Of a stretch of 64,000 bases of DNA, positions 17,620-27,515 are shown one piece after another. Location: NCBI GenBank assembly GCA_964527835.1, contig CAZGNV010000009.1:31225-95224 (forward strand), written 5' to 3'. The DNA comes from JAFDCJ01 sp964527835. Lineage in GTDB: Bacteria; Desulfobacterota; Desulfobacteria; Desulfobacterales; JAFDCJ01. Numbering within the stretch: position 1 is the stretch's first letter; every line of letters begins with the position of its first letter. The translations under genes and the position numbers were made by a program. The notes beneath the pieces are model-generated. The model worked only from the letters and a program-made list of their open reading frames with translations. It was not told the DNA's origin and made no database searches.

Positions 17620-18522
17620 ATGGACTATTTTTTCGAACTTTTTTTCAGCGGACTGACCCGCGGCAGCATTTACGCCCTGATCGCCCTGGGCTATACCATG
17701 GTCTATGGCATCATCCAGCTGATCAATTTTGCCCACGGCGAAATATACATGATCGGAGCTTTCACGGCCCTGATCGTTGCCAGTATATTGACTTTTATGG
17801 GCTGGAATGGCATTGCGATCATGTTTATTGCCTCCATTGTGGCGGTCGTCTATTCCATGGCTTACGGTTATACGGTGGAAAAGGTCGCCTACAAGCCGCT
17901 GCGGCAGGCACCGCGGCTGTCGGCCCTGATCAGTGCCATCGGCATGTCCCTGTTTTTGCAAAACTACGTGCTGCTGGCCCAGACCCCGGATTTTCTGCCG
18001 TTTCCAAGCCTTATTCCGGACCTCGAATTTCTGGAACCCTATGCTTACTACATCAGTACACCGGAGGTGGTGATCGTGGTGGTGACCGCCATTGTCATGG
18101 TGCTGTTGACCTTTATGATCAAGTTTACCCGGGTGGGAAAAGCCATGCGGGCGACCGCCCAGGACCGGGAAATGGCCCTGCTGGTCGGCATTGACGTCAA
18201 CCGGGTGATTTCGATTACCTTTATTGTGGGTTCGGCCACAGCGGCTTTGGGCGGGGTTTTGATCGCCTCGCATATCGGGCAGATCAATTTTTACATTGGT
18301 TTTATTGCCGGCATCAAGGCTTTTGTGGCTGCGGTTCTCGGCGGCATCGGCAGCATGCCGGGGGCGGTCCTGGGAAGCCTGGTGCTGGGCTGGAGCGAAT
18401 CGTTTTTCACGGGGTATGTTTCCAGTGACTATGAGGACGTGTTTGCCTTCATTATCCTGGTGCTGACCCTGATTTTCAGGCCGGCGGGCATCCTGGGCCG
18501 TTCGGAGGCGTCCAAGGTGTAG
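17620..18522 (+). CDS. livH: ABC importer, LivH-type permease (system 1)
   Basis: A 300-residue integral membrane protein. The hallmark N-terminal block is SIYALIALGYTMVYGIIQLINFAHGEIYMIGAF, then about eight helices and the C-terminal GGIGSMPGAVLGSLVLG, the conserved permease loop. It forms the transmembrane channel with the LivM partner encoded next. Only a weak ribosome site precedes the ATG, in keeping with lower expression than the binding protein. Confidence 0.92.
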   Translation: MDYFFELFFSGLTRGSIYALIALGYTMVYGIIQLINFAHGEIYMIGAFTALIVASILTFMGWNGIAIMFIASIVAVVYSMAYGYTVEKVAYKPLRQAPRLSALISAIGMSLFLQNYVLLAQTPDFLPFPSLIPDLEFLEPYAYYISTPEVVIVVVTAIVMVLLTFMIKFTRVGKAMRATAQDREMALLVGIDVNRVISITFIVGSATAALGGVLIASHIGQINFYIGFIAGIKAFVAAVLGGIGSMPGAVLGSLVLGWSESFFTGYVSSDYEDVFAFIILVLTLIFRPAGILGRSEASKV

Positions 18523-18561
18523 CCGTTTTGGGATTTTATTTATTCTGCAAACAACAACAGG

Positions 18562-19782
18562 ATGCGATCAGTGATCAGCTTTGAAGAAATAAAAAAATCA
18601 TTTTTGACCGCCCTGTGGTTTATGTTTTTGACCTTTCCGATCATGGTCATCCGGGTCAATACCGTCGAAAATGTCATCGAATGGCGTTGGGAACGAATGC
18701 TGCTGGTGGGCGTCGGATCCTTTTTTCTTTCCTTTGTCTGGCGTTATTTCATCAGGCGCAAGGAGCTCGGCAGCAAGAAGGCCGAGCAGGGTGAAGCCAC
18801 CGTTCCCCTGGCACAGCGGCTGATAAGCGAACGCAAATTCTTTCTGCCGGGCCTGGTGGCGGTAGCGGTCTTCGCACTGGCCTTTCCCTTTGTTTTTTCC
18901 ATTTACCAGACCAATATCATGATCACCGCCCTGATCTATGTCGTCACCGGTTTGGGCCTGAACATCGTGGTCGGGCTGGCCGGGTTGCTGGATCTGGGTT
19001 ACGTGGCCTTTTATGCCGTGGGGGCTTACAGCTATGCCCTTTTGAACTACCATTTCGGTCTTGGGTTTTGGCTGGTGCTTCCCATTGGCGGGGCCCTGGC
19101 CCTGGTTTTTGGAGTTGTGCTCGGCTTTCCGGTGCTGCGGCTGCGGGGGGACTACCTGGCCATTGTGACCCTGGGCTTCGGGGAGATCATCCGGATTATC
19201 CTGGAAAACTGGAATGCATTTTCATTCGGGCCCAGCGGCATTGCCAACATTCCGCGTCCCGGATTTTTTGGGATCCACCTGTCTTTGCAGCAGGCCACCA
19301 TCTATATCTATTTTCTGATGATCGTCCTGGTGCTGGCAACGGTCTTTATCGTCAACCGGCTGCAGGATTCGCGTATCGGCAGGGCCTGGATTGCCCTGCG
19401 CGAAGACGAAATCGCCTGTCAGGCCATGGGCATTGACAAGACCAAGACCAAGCTTTCAGCCTTTGCCATGGGGGCGACCTGGGCCGGGCTGGCCGGGGTG
19501 GTGTTTGCCGCCAAGACCACCTTTATCAACCCGGCCAGTTTTACCATCTGGGAGTCCATCATTATTTTGTGCGTGGTGGTCCTGGGCGGCATGGGATCGA
19601 TTGTCGGGGTGATTTCAGGGGCCCTGATCCTGATTTTGCTGCCCGAATACCTGCGCGCTTTTTCGGAGTATCGCCTGCTGGTTTTTGGCGCCATCCTGGT
19701 GATTATGATGGTTTTTCGTCCCGAAGGATTCTTTCCGTCGGTTCGCAAGACATATCAGTTTGCGGCCAAGGGGGATCAATAG
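18562..19782 (+). CDS. livM: ABC importer, LivM-type permease with N-terminal extension (system 1)
   Basis: A 406-residue membrane protein. Residues 1-110 form the extra N-terminal region seen in E. coli-type LivM: two helices around FLTALWFMFLTFPIMVIRV and LLVGVGSFFLSFVWRYF, then a charged stretch. The core permease follows with GLGLNIVVGLAGLLDLGYVAFYAVGAY and the cytoplasmic coupling block RIGRAWIALREDEIACQAMGI. It pairs with LivH of the same operon, 39 bases upstream. Confidence 0.92.
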   Translation: MRSVISFEEIKKSFLTALWFMFLTFPIMVIRVNTVENVIEWRWERMLLVGVGSFFLSFVWRYFIRRKELGSKKAEQGEATVPLAQRLISERKFFLPGLVAVAVFALAFPFVFSIYQTNIMITALIYVVTGLGLNIVVGLAGLLDLGYVAFYAVGAYSYALLNYHFGLGFWLVLPIGGALALVFGVVLGFPVLRLRGDYLAIVTLGFGEIIRIILENWNAFSFGPSGIANIPRPGFFGIHLSLQQATIYIYFLMIVLVLATVFIVNRLQDSRIGRAWIALREDEIACQAMGIDKTKTKLSAFAMGATWAGLAGVVFAAKTTFINPASFTIWESIIILCVVVLGGMGSIVGVISGALILILLPEYLRAFSEYRLLVFGAILVIMMVFRPEGFFPSVRKTYQFAAKGDQ

Positions 19783-19815
19783 CAATCAGCGTCTTTGCGA
19801 GACAGCGTAACGATT

Positions 19816-20607
19816 ATGATGGAACCAATACTTGAAGTCAGCGGATTGACCATGGATTTCGGCGGCTTGCGGGCCCTGGAAGATCTGGACCTGACAGTCA
19901 ATCGCCGGGAGATCGTCGCCCTGATCGGTCCCAACGGGGCCGGCAAGACCACTTTTTTTAACTGTATTACCGGTATCTATGCGCCCACGCGGGGCCAGAT
20001 GATCGTTCGGCCGCCGGAAAAAGAATCCAGGCGTCTTAACGGCCTCAAACCGAATACCGTCACCGAAGTCGGGCTGGCGCGAACTTTCCAGAATATCCGC
20101 CTGTTTCAGAATATGACCGTGCTTGAAAATGTCATGATCGGTCGCCACTGCCGCATGCATGCCTGGATCGTGGGCGCTGTATTGAAAGGCAGGTCCACCC
20201 GGGAAGAAGAAAAAAAGGCGGTTGAGGACAGCTATGCGGTGCTGGAAAAGATCGGTCTGACCGAGTATGTCAATGAATTCGCCAAAAACCTTCCTTACGG
20301 GGCTCAGCGGCGGCTGGAAATCGCCCGGGCCATGGCCACCGAGCCTTTCCTGCTGCTGCTAGATGAGCCGGCCGCAGGACTGAATCCCCAGGAAACGCGG
20401 GAACTCGATGAACTGATCGTCCGCATACGGGACCAGGAAGATATCTCCATCCTGTTGATCGAGCATGACATGAAACTGGTGATGAGCCTGTCGGACCGCA
20501 TTTTCGTGGTGGATTACGGCAAGAAAATCGCCCAGGGGACGCCCGCTGAGATCAAGAACAATCCTGCGGTGATCAAGGCTTATCTGGGAGAGGATGTGGA
20601 TGCTTAA
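19816..20607 (+). CDS. livG: ABC importer, LivG-type ATPase (system 1)
   Basis: A 263-residue cytoplasmic ATPase. Walker A is GPNGAGKTTFF, the signature is LPYGAQRRLEIARAM (the 'YG' form usual in LivG), Walker B is LLLLDEPAAGLNPQE, and the switch histidine is in LLIEHDM. An in-frame TTG at 19795 would add seven residues; I use the ATG at 19816. The gene overlaps livF by a few bases. Confidence 0.93.
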   Translation: MMEPILEVSGLTMDFGGLRALEDLDLTVNRREIVALIGPNGAGKTTFFNCITGIYAPTRGQMIVRPPEKESRRLNGLKPNTVTEVGLARTFQNIRLFQNMTVLENVMIGRHCRMHAWIVGAVLKGRSTREEEKKAVEDSYAVLEKIGLTEYVNEFAKNLPYGAQRRLEIARAMATEPFLLLLDEPAAGLNPQETRELDELIVRIRDQEDISILLIEHDMKLVMSLSDRIFVVDYGKKIAQGTPAEIKNNPAVIKAYLGEDVDA

Positions 20608-21307
20608 GCTCAACAACATTCAGACATATTACGGCAACATCCAGGCGCTGAAGGGGATCAGCATCGAGGTGTCCGAAGGGGAGATCATCACCCTGCTGGG
20701 GGCCAATGGCGCCGGCAAAACCACCACCTTGATGTCCATTTGCGGGATCGTGCCGCCCCGTTCGGGGGAGATTATTTTCCAGGGCCAAGCCATCCAGGAC
20801 ATGGCGCCCAACGACATTGTGGCCCTGGGGATCTGCCAGGTTCCGGAAGGCCGCCGGATTTTTCCCTATTTGACGGTCACCGAGAATCTGGACCTGGGGG
20901 CTTTTTTGCGCACCGACAAGGCCGAAATCAAAAAAGACATTGAATACATCTTCGAGCTTTTCCCCATTCTGGCCGAGCGGCGCCACCAGGCCGGGGGAAC
21001 GCTGAGCGGCGGAGAGCAGCAGATGCTGGCCATCTCCCGGGCCCTGATGGCAAAACCGCGCCTGCTTTTGATGGATGAGCCCTCCCTGGGTCTGGCGCCG
21101 CTGGTGGTCAAACGGATATTTGAAATCATCAAAAAGATCAACGAAGAAAACAAAACCACCATCTTGCTTGTCGAGCAGAATGCCAACATGGCCCTCAAAG
21201 TCGCCCACCGGGGCTACGTGATGGAAACCGGGCAGGTGACCATTGCCGACAGTGCCCAGGCGCTGATGACTAACGACAAGGTTCGTGAAGCTTACCTGGG
21301 AATGTGA
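20600..21307 (+). CDS. livF: ABC importer, LivF-type ATPase (system 1)
   Basis: A 235-residue ATPase with Walker A GANGAGKTTT, signature LSGGEQQMLAISRAL, Walker B LLLMDEPSLGLAP and VEQNANMAL (LivF has Q-N in place of H-D after Glu). The ATG at 20600 has GGGAG at better spacing than the ATG at 20594; both lie inside the end of livG. It completes a full SBP-H-M-G-F set. Confidence 0.93.
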   Translation: MLKLNNIQTYYGNIQALKGISIEVSEGEIITLLGANGAGKTTTLMSICGIVPPRSGEIIFQGQAIQDMAPNDIVALGICQVPEGRRIFPYLTVTENLDLGAFLRTDKAEIKKDIEYIFELFPILAERRHQAGGTLSGGEQQMLAISRALMAKPRLLLMDEPSLGLAPLVVKRIFEIIKKINEENKTTILLVEQNANMALKVAHRGYVMETGQVTIADSAQALMTNDKVREAYLGM

Positions 21308-21489
21308 GCGTTGGGCACCCCGCCTTTGTTTTCCCCGCTGATTCGCCAGCCCGGCATAATTTTTCTTGACTTCCACCGGCGTTGTTATTTATGGTTGAGC
21401 TCAATAAATGAACTGCATTCAGGGGTTTTGCATGATTGCGGCAGCATTAAATTTTCGCCGTTGATCCTTCCATAATGCCGGGAGGCTCC

Positions 21490-22251
21490 ATGCTTGAAGT
21501 TCAGCAGGTTGAAAAGAGCTTTGGGGGACTGAAAGCCGTCGATGGTTGCTCCATAACGGTCAAGGGGGGGACCATCACCGGGCTGATCGGGCCCAACGGC
21601 GCCGGCAAGACCACCCTGTTCAACATCATTACCGGCTATTACAAACCCGACCGGGGCAAGATTTTTTTCCAGGGGCAACCCATCGAAGGACTGCCGCCCC
21701 ACAAAATATTTCAGCAAAAAATATATCGCACCTTCCAGATTACGCGCGAGTTTTCCCAGCTGACGGTACTCGAAAACCTGATGATCATGCCCGAGCACCA
21801 GGCCGGGGAAAAGATCTGGAACACTTGGTTCAGGCCGTCCTCCGTGCGCCGCCAGGAAAGACAGATCCTGGACAAAGCCATCGAAGTGCTGGAGTTCGTC
21901 GAACTGATCGACCTCAAGGATGAATACGCGGGATCGCTTTCCGGCGGGCAGAAAAAACTGCTGGAACTTGCCCGCAGCATGATGGCCGATCCCAGAATGG
22001 TGCTGCTCGACGAGCCGGGAGCCGGGGTGAACCCGACTTTGATGAAAAAACTGATTGCCAACATTGAAACCCTGCGCGAAGAAAAAGGCATCACTTTTCT
22101 GTTAATCGAACATGACATGAACCTGGTCATGAATCTTTGTGACCCGGTGATTGTGATGAGTGAGGGCAAAAAGCTGGCCGAGGGGTCTGCCGAGCAAATC
22201 AAAACCGACGAGCGGGTTCTCGAGGCCTACCTGGGTGGACAGTATCGATGA
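21490..22251 (+). CDS. ABC importer, LivG-type ATPase (system 2)
   Basis: A 253-residue ATPase. Walker A is GPNGAGKTTLF, the signature LSGGQKKLLELARSM, Walker B MVLLDEPGAGVNP and the switch LIEHDM. I use the ATG at 21490 because GGGAGG stands before it; one at 21475 is also in frame. It is the first gene of a second LIV-type set with the order G-F-H-M and no binding protein on this strand. It follows livF of system 1 after 182 bases in which I see no terminator, so readthrough is possible. Confidence 0.92.
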   Translation: MLEVQQVEKSFGGLKAVDGCSITVKGGTITGLIGPNGAGKTTLFNIITGYYKPDRGKIFFQGQPIEGLPPHKIFQQKIYRTFQITREFSQLTVLENLMIMPEHQAGEKIWNTWFRPSSVRRQERQILDKAIEVLEFVELIDLKDEYAGSLSGGQKKLLELARSMMADPRMVLLDEPGAGVNPTLMKKLIANIETLREEKGITFLLIEHDMNLVMNLCDPVIVMSEGKKLAEGSAEQIKTDERVLEAYLGGQYR

Positions 22252-22955
22252 TCGTGATAGAAGTCAAAGGTGTGACCGCCGGCTATGGCGCAGTCGACAT
22301 TTTGCATGCTGTCAGCATGCGGGTTGAAACGGATCAGATCGTTTCAGTGATCGGGCCCAACGGCGCCGGCAAATCAACGCTGCTCAAAACCATCTTCGGA
22401 CTTCTGAAGCCCCGCGGCGGGAGCATTACCTTCAATGAAACCGAAGACATCACCGGCTTGAAACCGGATAAAGTGGCGCGCAAAGGAATCAGCTATGTGC
22501 CCCAGGTGGACAACGTGTTTCCCACATTGACCGTTGAGGAAAACCTGGAAATGGGGGCTTTCATCCGCACCGATGATTACAGCCGGCGAATCCAGGACAT
22601 GTATGATCTTTTTCCGGTGCTGGGAGAACGCCGCAAACAGAAGGCCGGACAGCTGTCCGGGGGGCAGCGCCAGATGGTGGCCATGGGCCGCGCCCTGATG
22701 CTCGACCCGCAGCTGCTGCTGCTCGATGAGCCGTCGGCCGGACTGGCCCCCAATCTCGTCGACATGATATTTGAGAAAATCCAGCAGATCCGGACCACAG
22801 GGGTGGCCATCATCATCGTGGAGCAGAATGCCCGCGAAGCGCTGAAGATGGCCGATCACGGGTATGTATTGGCCATGGGCCGCAATGTTCTGGATGACAG
22901 CGGCGAAGCGCTGCTGGCCAGCGAAGAAGTCGGAAGGCTGTATCTGGGGGGGTAA
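22248..22955 (+). CDS. ABC importer, LivF-type ATPase (system 2)
   Basis: A 235-residue ATPase. Walker A is GPNGAGKSTLL, the signature LSGGQRQMVAMGRAL, Walker B LLLLDEPSAGLAP and VEQNAREAL. Its ATG overlaps the stop of the preceding gene (ATGA), a sign of coupled translation. Confidence 0.93.
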   Translation: MIVIEVKGVTAGYGAVDILHAVSMRVETDQIVSVIGPNGAGKSTLLKTIFGLLKPRGGSITFNETEDITGLKPDKVARKGISYVPQVDNVFPTLTVEENLEMGAFIRTDDYSRRIQDMYDLFPVLGERRKQKAGQLSGGQRQMVAMGRALMLDPQLLLLDEPSAGLAPNLVDMIFEKIQQIRTTGVAIIIVEQNAREALKMADHGYVLAMGRNVLDDSGEALLASEEVGRLYLGG

Positions 22956-22983
22956 TCAAGCTTTCCCAATCAGGGAGTTGCGC

Positions 22984-23898
22984 ATGCTGGAACTCATCGT
23001 TTACGGAATTGTTTTCGGAAGCATCATTTCTCTGGGCGCCATTGGCCTGACGCTGGTTTTCGGCATCATCCGGTTTGCCAATTTTGCCCATGGGGATTTG
23101 ATGACCGCCGGGGCCTATCTGGCATTGCTGATGGTCAGCAGCGTGTTGTCGTGGATCGGGGTCCCGGACACCACTTTCGGCTCACTGTCATTCGGCTGGC
23201 GCATGCTGATCGCTTTTCCGGTCTCCATGTTCGGCGTTGGATGTTTAGCCATCGCAGCGGACCGGATTCTGTATCGCAAGCTGCGGATGAAAAAAAGCGG
23301 GCCGGTCATGCTGGCCATCTCGTCGCTGGGGGTGGCGTTCATTGTCCGGATGCTGGTGCTCATATTCTGGGGGGCGGATTCGCTGTTTTACCGGCCGGGG
23401 TTGATGCGCCCGGCCATTTACCTGCCATTGGGGGTCAAGATCCGCCCGGATCAGATCCTGATTCTGATCGTGGTGTTTTGCCTGGTTTTCTTGCTGCACC
23501 TTTATCTGCAAAATACAAAAATGGGCAAGGCCATGCGCGCCACGGCGGACAACACCGATCTGGCGCTGGTCTCGGGTATCGATACGGAACGGGTGGTCAT
23601 TTTAACCTGGGGCATCGGCGGCGGCCTGGCGGCAGCCGGCGGCATCCTCTATGGCATCGATGTGCAGGTGCACCCCTATATGGGGTGGAATTTTCTAATT
23701 CCGCTTTTTGCGGCCACGATTCTGGGGACCATCGGCAACATGTGGGGCGCTTTGGCCGGCGGCTTGATTATCGGGGTGGCGCAACAGGTGTCCACCGCCT
23801 TCTTGCTGCCCACATACAAGCCTGCGGTGGCCTTCATGCTGATGATTCTGATTCTGCTGATCCGGCCCAAGGGACTTTTCGGAGGCAAACGGGAATAA
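22984..23898 (+). CDS. ABC importer, LivH-type permease (system 2)
   Basis: A 304-residue membrane protein starting MLELIVYGIVFGSIISLGAIGLT, with FANFAHGDLMTAGAYLALL and the C-terminal GTIGNMWGALAGGLIIG loop. The start at 22984 is preceded by AGGGAG; a longer frame upstream overlaps livF and is not used. The stop overlaps the next ATG by one base. Confidence 0.92.
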   Translation: MLELIVYGIVFGSIISLGAIGLTLVFGIIRFANFAHGDLMTAGAYLALLMVSSVLSWIGVPDTTFGSLSFGWRMLIAFPVSMFGVGCLAIAADRILYRKLRMKKSGPVMLAISSLGVAFIVRMLVLIFWGADSLFYRPGLMRPAIYLPLGVKIRPDQILILIVVFCLVFLLHLYLQNTKMGKAMRATADNTDLALVSGIDTERVVILTWGIGGGLAAAGGILYGIDVQVHPYMGWNFLIPLFAATILGTIGNMWGALAGGLIIGVAQQVSTAFLLPTYKPAVAFMLMILILLIRPKGLFGGKRE

Positions 23899-24866
23899 TG
23901 GAACTCAGCGGCGTAATTGCATATCTGGTTTCACTGGCGATCACTGCCGGGATCTATGCTGTCTTTTGCCTGGGATTAAACATCCAGTGGGGCTACACGG
24001 GACTGTTTAACATCGGCATTGCCGGTTTTTTCTGCATCGGCGCCTATACCTCGGCCCTGATCACCCTGCCAGCGCCCACGGGTCTTTATGCCAAGTACGT
24101 CCATCAGCTTTTCGGGTTGAATCTGCCCTTTATCTTCGGCGTGCTCGGCGGGGCGCTTATCTGCGGGATTATTGCTTTTCTGATCGGAATTCCCACCTTG
24201 AGACTCGGCGAGGACTATCTGGCCATCGCCACCCTGGGAATTGCCGAGACCATTCGCCTGGTATTCAATAATGAGCCCTGGCTGGCCAACGGCGCCCGGG
24301 GGCTGACCGGACTCCCGCAACCCCTGGAAGGACTGGTGGAGCCGCACAATTACAATTACATCTATTTGCTGATTGTGATCATCATCCTGGTGATCGTTTA
24401 CCTGATGATCGAGCGGGCCATTCGATCTCCCTGGGGCCGGGTATTGCGGGCCATTCGGGAGGATGAAGGGTCTGCGGCCATGAGCGGCAAGGATATTTTC
24501 CACTTCAAGATGCAGTCGTTGATTTTCGGCTCCATGGTGATGGGAGCGGGAGGTGCTTTATTTGTCCATTACATGAAGGCCGTATCGCCGGATATTTTCA
24601 CTCCTTTATACGGGACCTTCATTATCTGGGTAATGCTGATCGCCGGTGGCAGCGGCAACAGCAAGGGGGCCATTGTCGGCGCCTACGTGATCTGGGGGGT
24701 TTGGATCGGCACCCAGCTGTTGACCGACTTGTTGCCCTATACCCTCAAGTCCAGGGCCCCTTACATCCGATTTCTGATCATCGGGGTGATATTGGAACTG
24801 ATCTTGCTTTACCGGCCCCAGGGAATTCTGGGGGAAGAAAAAAGGGTCTCCCGGATGCTGGAATAA
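23898..24866 (+). CDS. ABC importer, LivM-type permease (system 2)
   Basis: A 322-residue membrane protein without the N-terminal extension of system 1. LGLNIQWGYTGLFNIGIAGFFCIGAY and the coupling block SPWGRVLRAIREDEGSAAMSGKD are typical. The start ATG shares a base with the livH stop (TAATG). It ends the operon; the convergent beta-solenoid gene stops 73 bases beyond. Confidence 0.92.
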   Translation: MELSGVIAYLVSLAITAGIYAVFCLGLNIQWGYTGLFNIGIAGFFCIGAYTSALITLPAPTGLYAKYVHQLFGLNLPFIFGVLGGALICGIIAFLIGIPTLRLGEDYLAIATLGIAETIRLVFNNEPWLANGARGLTGLPQPLEGLVEPHNYNYIYLLIVIIILVIVYLMIERAIRSPWGRVLRAIREDEGSAAMSGKDIFHFKMQSLIFGSMVMGAGGALFVHYMKAVSPDIFTPLYGTFIIWVMLIAGGSGNSKGAIVGAYVIWGVWIGTQLLTDLLPYTLKSRAPYIRFLIIGVILELILLYRPQGILGEEKRVSRMLE

Positions 24867-24938
24867 AAATCCGAAAATTCTTCCCGTATTCGGCCTTTGA
24901 AAAAGGGGCGGTTTAACTCATGCTAACCGTCAATCCGT

Positions 24939-27268
24939 TCACTGGGTAAGGCCCGAGATTCCGGCCACAAGAAAAAATGCCAACACCCAGCCGATAATTT
25001 GATGCAGATAAAAATAGTAGCGTCGCCAATCGGAAAAATCAATCGCTTCATGTTTTTTCCGCAGCGCGATAACCGGCAGGAGCCTATCCAGGCTAAAGGC
25101 GCTTAAGGCGGCCCATCGGCTGAAACGAGATCGGCCACCGAGTTGGATCAATTCTTTGTTTTTGTTGTCCGTTACGCATACAACCAGCCCGATAACCACG
25201 AATACTGCCACCCAGATCAGGCTGCGGAAATTGCCCATGCCCAGCCCATAGCCAACCGTCCATTTGTTTGCTGACAACACCAGCCACCTGGGCCAGGGGG
25301 CGAGCTTGCGTTCGCGCTCTTTGCCGGCAAAAAGTACCGCATCCGCCTTGTCCGGCTGACCGTTTCGCCGCAAAACCGATGCACATTGCTGATATATCTG
25401 GGGGGAATATTCTTTTTGCTTGGCAAGCCAACGCTGAAACCATTCAGCCGGCCGTGCCGTCATGTGCTTCAGTTTGGTCTCTGCAGCGGCGCTTTCAAGT
25501 CGATCATAGCTGAATCCGTCGAGGTTCAGATCGTCGGGCCAAACCCCTTCGCTGTCAATGATTGTCGGAACTTTGGCTCCTCTTAAATGCAATGAGGTCA
25601 ATTGGGCATGGGCGATGCTGAATTGCTGACCGATTTCGACAAAGGGCATGGCAATTCCTTTTTCAAACAAACTGCCGTTCAACAAAACCCCGCCCCCGAT
25701 TTTTGAACGAGCGATATTCAATGGCTGAATAAACCGGGCATCTTTTATATTCAGATCTCCATTGATGATTGCACCGAATATATTGACGGCCTTGAAAGCG
25801 CCGCCGCCAAAGTAGACATTGGAAAGAACATTTATGCTGCTTAGATACAATTCTCCAGTAAAATTTGCATCACTGAAATATAAATGACCGTCGATCCGGG
25901 CCGCTACAAACTGGGCATCATGGAAGCGGCCTGCTGCCAGAGTGACATCCCCTCTAGCAACGAGATTGTTTAGCAAAAGCTGACCGGAAACCTTGGTATT
26001 GATCAGGGAAAGATTGCCGGCGATTTCCGCCCCGTTAAGGTGCACATCCGTGCATGTCGTCTCATTGAGATAAAGTCCGCCGGAGGCTTTCACAAGATTC
26101 ATCAACAGTGATCCTGAAAAGGCCGAACGACTCAAATGAATACCGCCGCCCACCCGGGTGTTTCGTAAATCTGTCACAGTATGCCGACTGTCAGGCATGG
26201 TCAAATTTTTTCCGATCCTCATATCTTCCATCATCAGTTTGCCGCTGCATCGCATGCCGCTAGCATCCAGACTTCCGCCGATTTCCGATCCGGTCAGCAT
26301 GAGCTCTTTTGCAAACTTGCTTTTTGCCAACCAGACGTCTAGCGCCACTCCCACGCCCCGCATAAGGACAGAACCTGAAAAGGTGCACTCTTGCATGATC
26401 AGGTCATTGCCGACATGGGCGCCCGAAAGTTCGGTGCGGGCGAAGCTTCCCCGCACCAGCCCAATGTCTGATCCCACGCGGATGCTGTCCATACCTAATA
26501 ATTCGGTGACGGTCGCAGCAGCAAGGGACAACTGGTTTCCGATACTGGCATTGTCCAGCACAATGCTGGTAAACTGCCCCCGGTCAAGATGCAGATTTTT
26601 ATCAATTTGTACCCCGGCCGCCGTCAATGGGCCGGTCACGCGGGCGGCGGTCATTAACAGGCTGCCCTCGAATCGGGCGGACGACAGGTTCGTCTGCTGC
26701 AGGCGGCATTTAGCCAACCACAGATCGCCACCGGCCCGCAGCAGGTTCATGTTTACCACACCATCCAGGCGCGATCCCCAAAAGCTTAGAGTTGATTCAG
26801 TCCGTGCGCCGGCGAGAACCACCCCGCCGGCCAGCCAGCACGAATTCAGCCCCAGTTCACATTTGATGACCGCATTGGCAAGGTTCAACGGTTCTTTCAT
26901 CCAGGCTCCCGAGATGACAATTCCATTGTGGGGGATCTTTTCCCGCCAGGGGTTGCGGCAAATGATCGCTTCAAGAAAAGACGATCGCAGGGCCCGCCGT
27001 TTTTTTCTTCAGCCGACCAGTCTTCTTGCCTTCCAGGGTCAAGGATTCTATTGTAACGCCGGTTGAAATCGGCCGGCAGGCCGGTGCAAACCCGATCCCA
27101 GACCCACTTTTCGGGATCGGTCCACTCAGGCGATGCCTCTGTACGGCAGGCAGCCGGCGACGATAGGGTGGTTTCGGCTTCTTTGAGGCTGGAAGATAAT
27201 GCAAGAGGAATTTGACCCCCAAAAATAATCAGAGCCAAGACAGCTGATGTCTGAAAAAAATGTTTCAT
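24939..27268 (-). CDS. Exported beta-solenoid repeat protein with C-terminal membrane helices, needing a -1 frameshift
   Basis: Two overlapping frames make one sensible protein. The first (27268-26897) has a signal peptide (MKHFFQTSAVLALIIFGG) and PEKWVWDRVCTGLPADFNRRY. The second (open to 24939) carries many about 20-residue repeats of the type 'I-x-G-x-L-x-L-x-x-A-x-F', forming a pentapeptide-like right-handed solenoid. It then has a helical YSPQIYQQCASVLRRNGQPDKADAVL block and three C-terminal membrane helices. Switching back one base at A-AAA-AAC (27005-26999) joins them smoothly and gives 776 residues. The layout resembles a family of uncharacterised solenoid proteins with VW-x-x-I/V-x-x-G-x-x-ADF starts. 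It could be a true recoding event, a homopolymer error or a recent pseudogene. Confidence 0.65.
26999..27005 (-). promoter_or_regulatory. Candidate -1 ribosomal frameshift site A-AAA-AAC
   Basis: The zero-frame codons GAA-GAA-AAA-AAC contain a canonical slippery heptamer in the correct phase, within a run of seven A. After slipping, reading continues CGG-CGG-GCC in the solenoid frame. A possible downstream stem is GATCG/CGATC (about 26989-26967), with CGGC and GCCG outside it. The heptamer and phase are seen directly; a stimulatory structure is inference. Confidence 0.5.
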
Positions 27269-27452
27269 GGTCCCCCCTGTACCGTGAGATTGATCGAGTA
27301 GATCTCGTCATGATAGTAAGCGATTCAATGGGGTCTGGATGCCATTTCAGCGGATGGCATGTGTTGTGGCTTTTTATTGACAGATCACCATCGCTTTCCT
27401 GGGAGGCTGATGGATCCGCTTGGAAGAAGAAAAGTGCCCCAGATGCTGGTGT

Positions 27453-27485
27453 AAAAAAGGGCCCGCATTTTGCAGACCCTTTTTT
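27453..27485 (-). terminator. Rho-independent terminator after the orphan binding-protein gene
   Basis: On the minus strand GGGTCTGC and GCGGGCCC pair (with G-T pairs) around AAAAT, followed by TTTTTT; AAAAAA precedes the stem, so it can work in both directions. It lies 31 bases after the stop at 27516. Confidence 0.88.
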
Positions 27486-27515
27486 GTCAGCCACTTCAAT
27501 AATGATGGTTCGTCG

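Noticed and set aside
17577..18194. 205-residue plus-strand frame overlapping livH
   Set aside because: It is an alternative frame of livH; the protein lacks membrane helices and family motifs.
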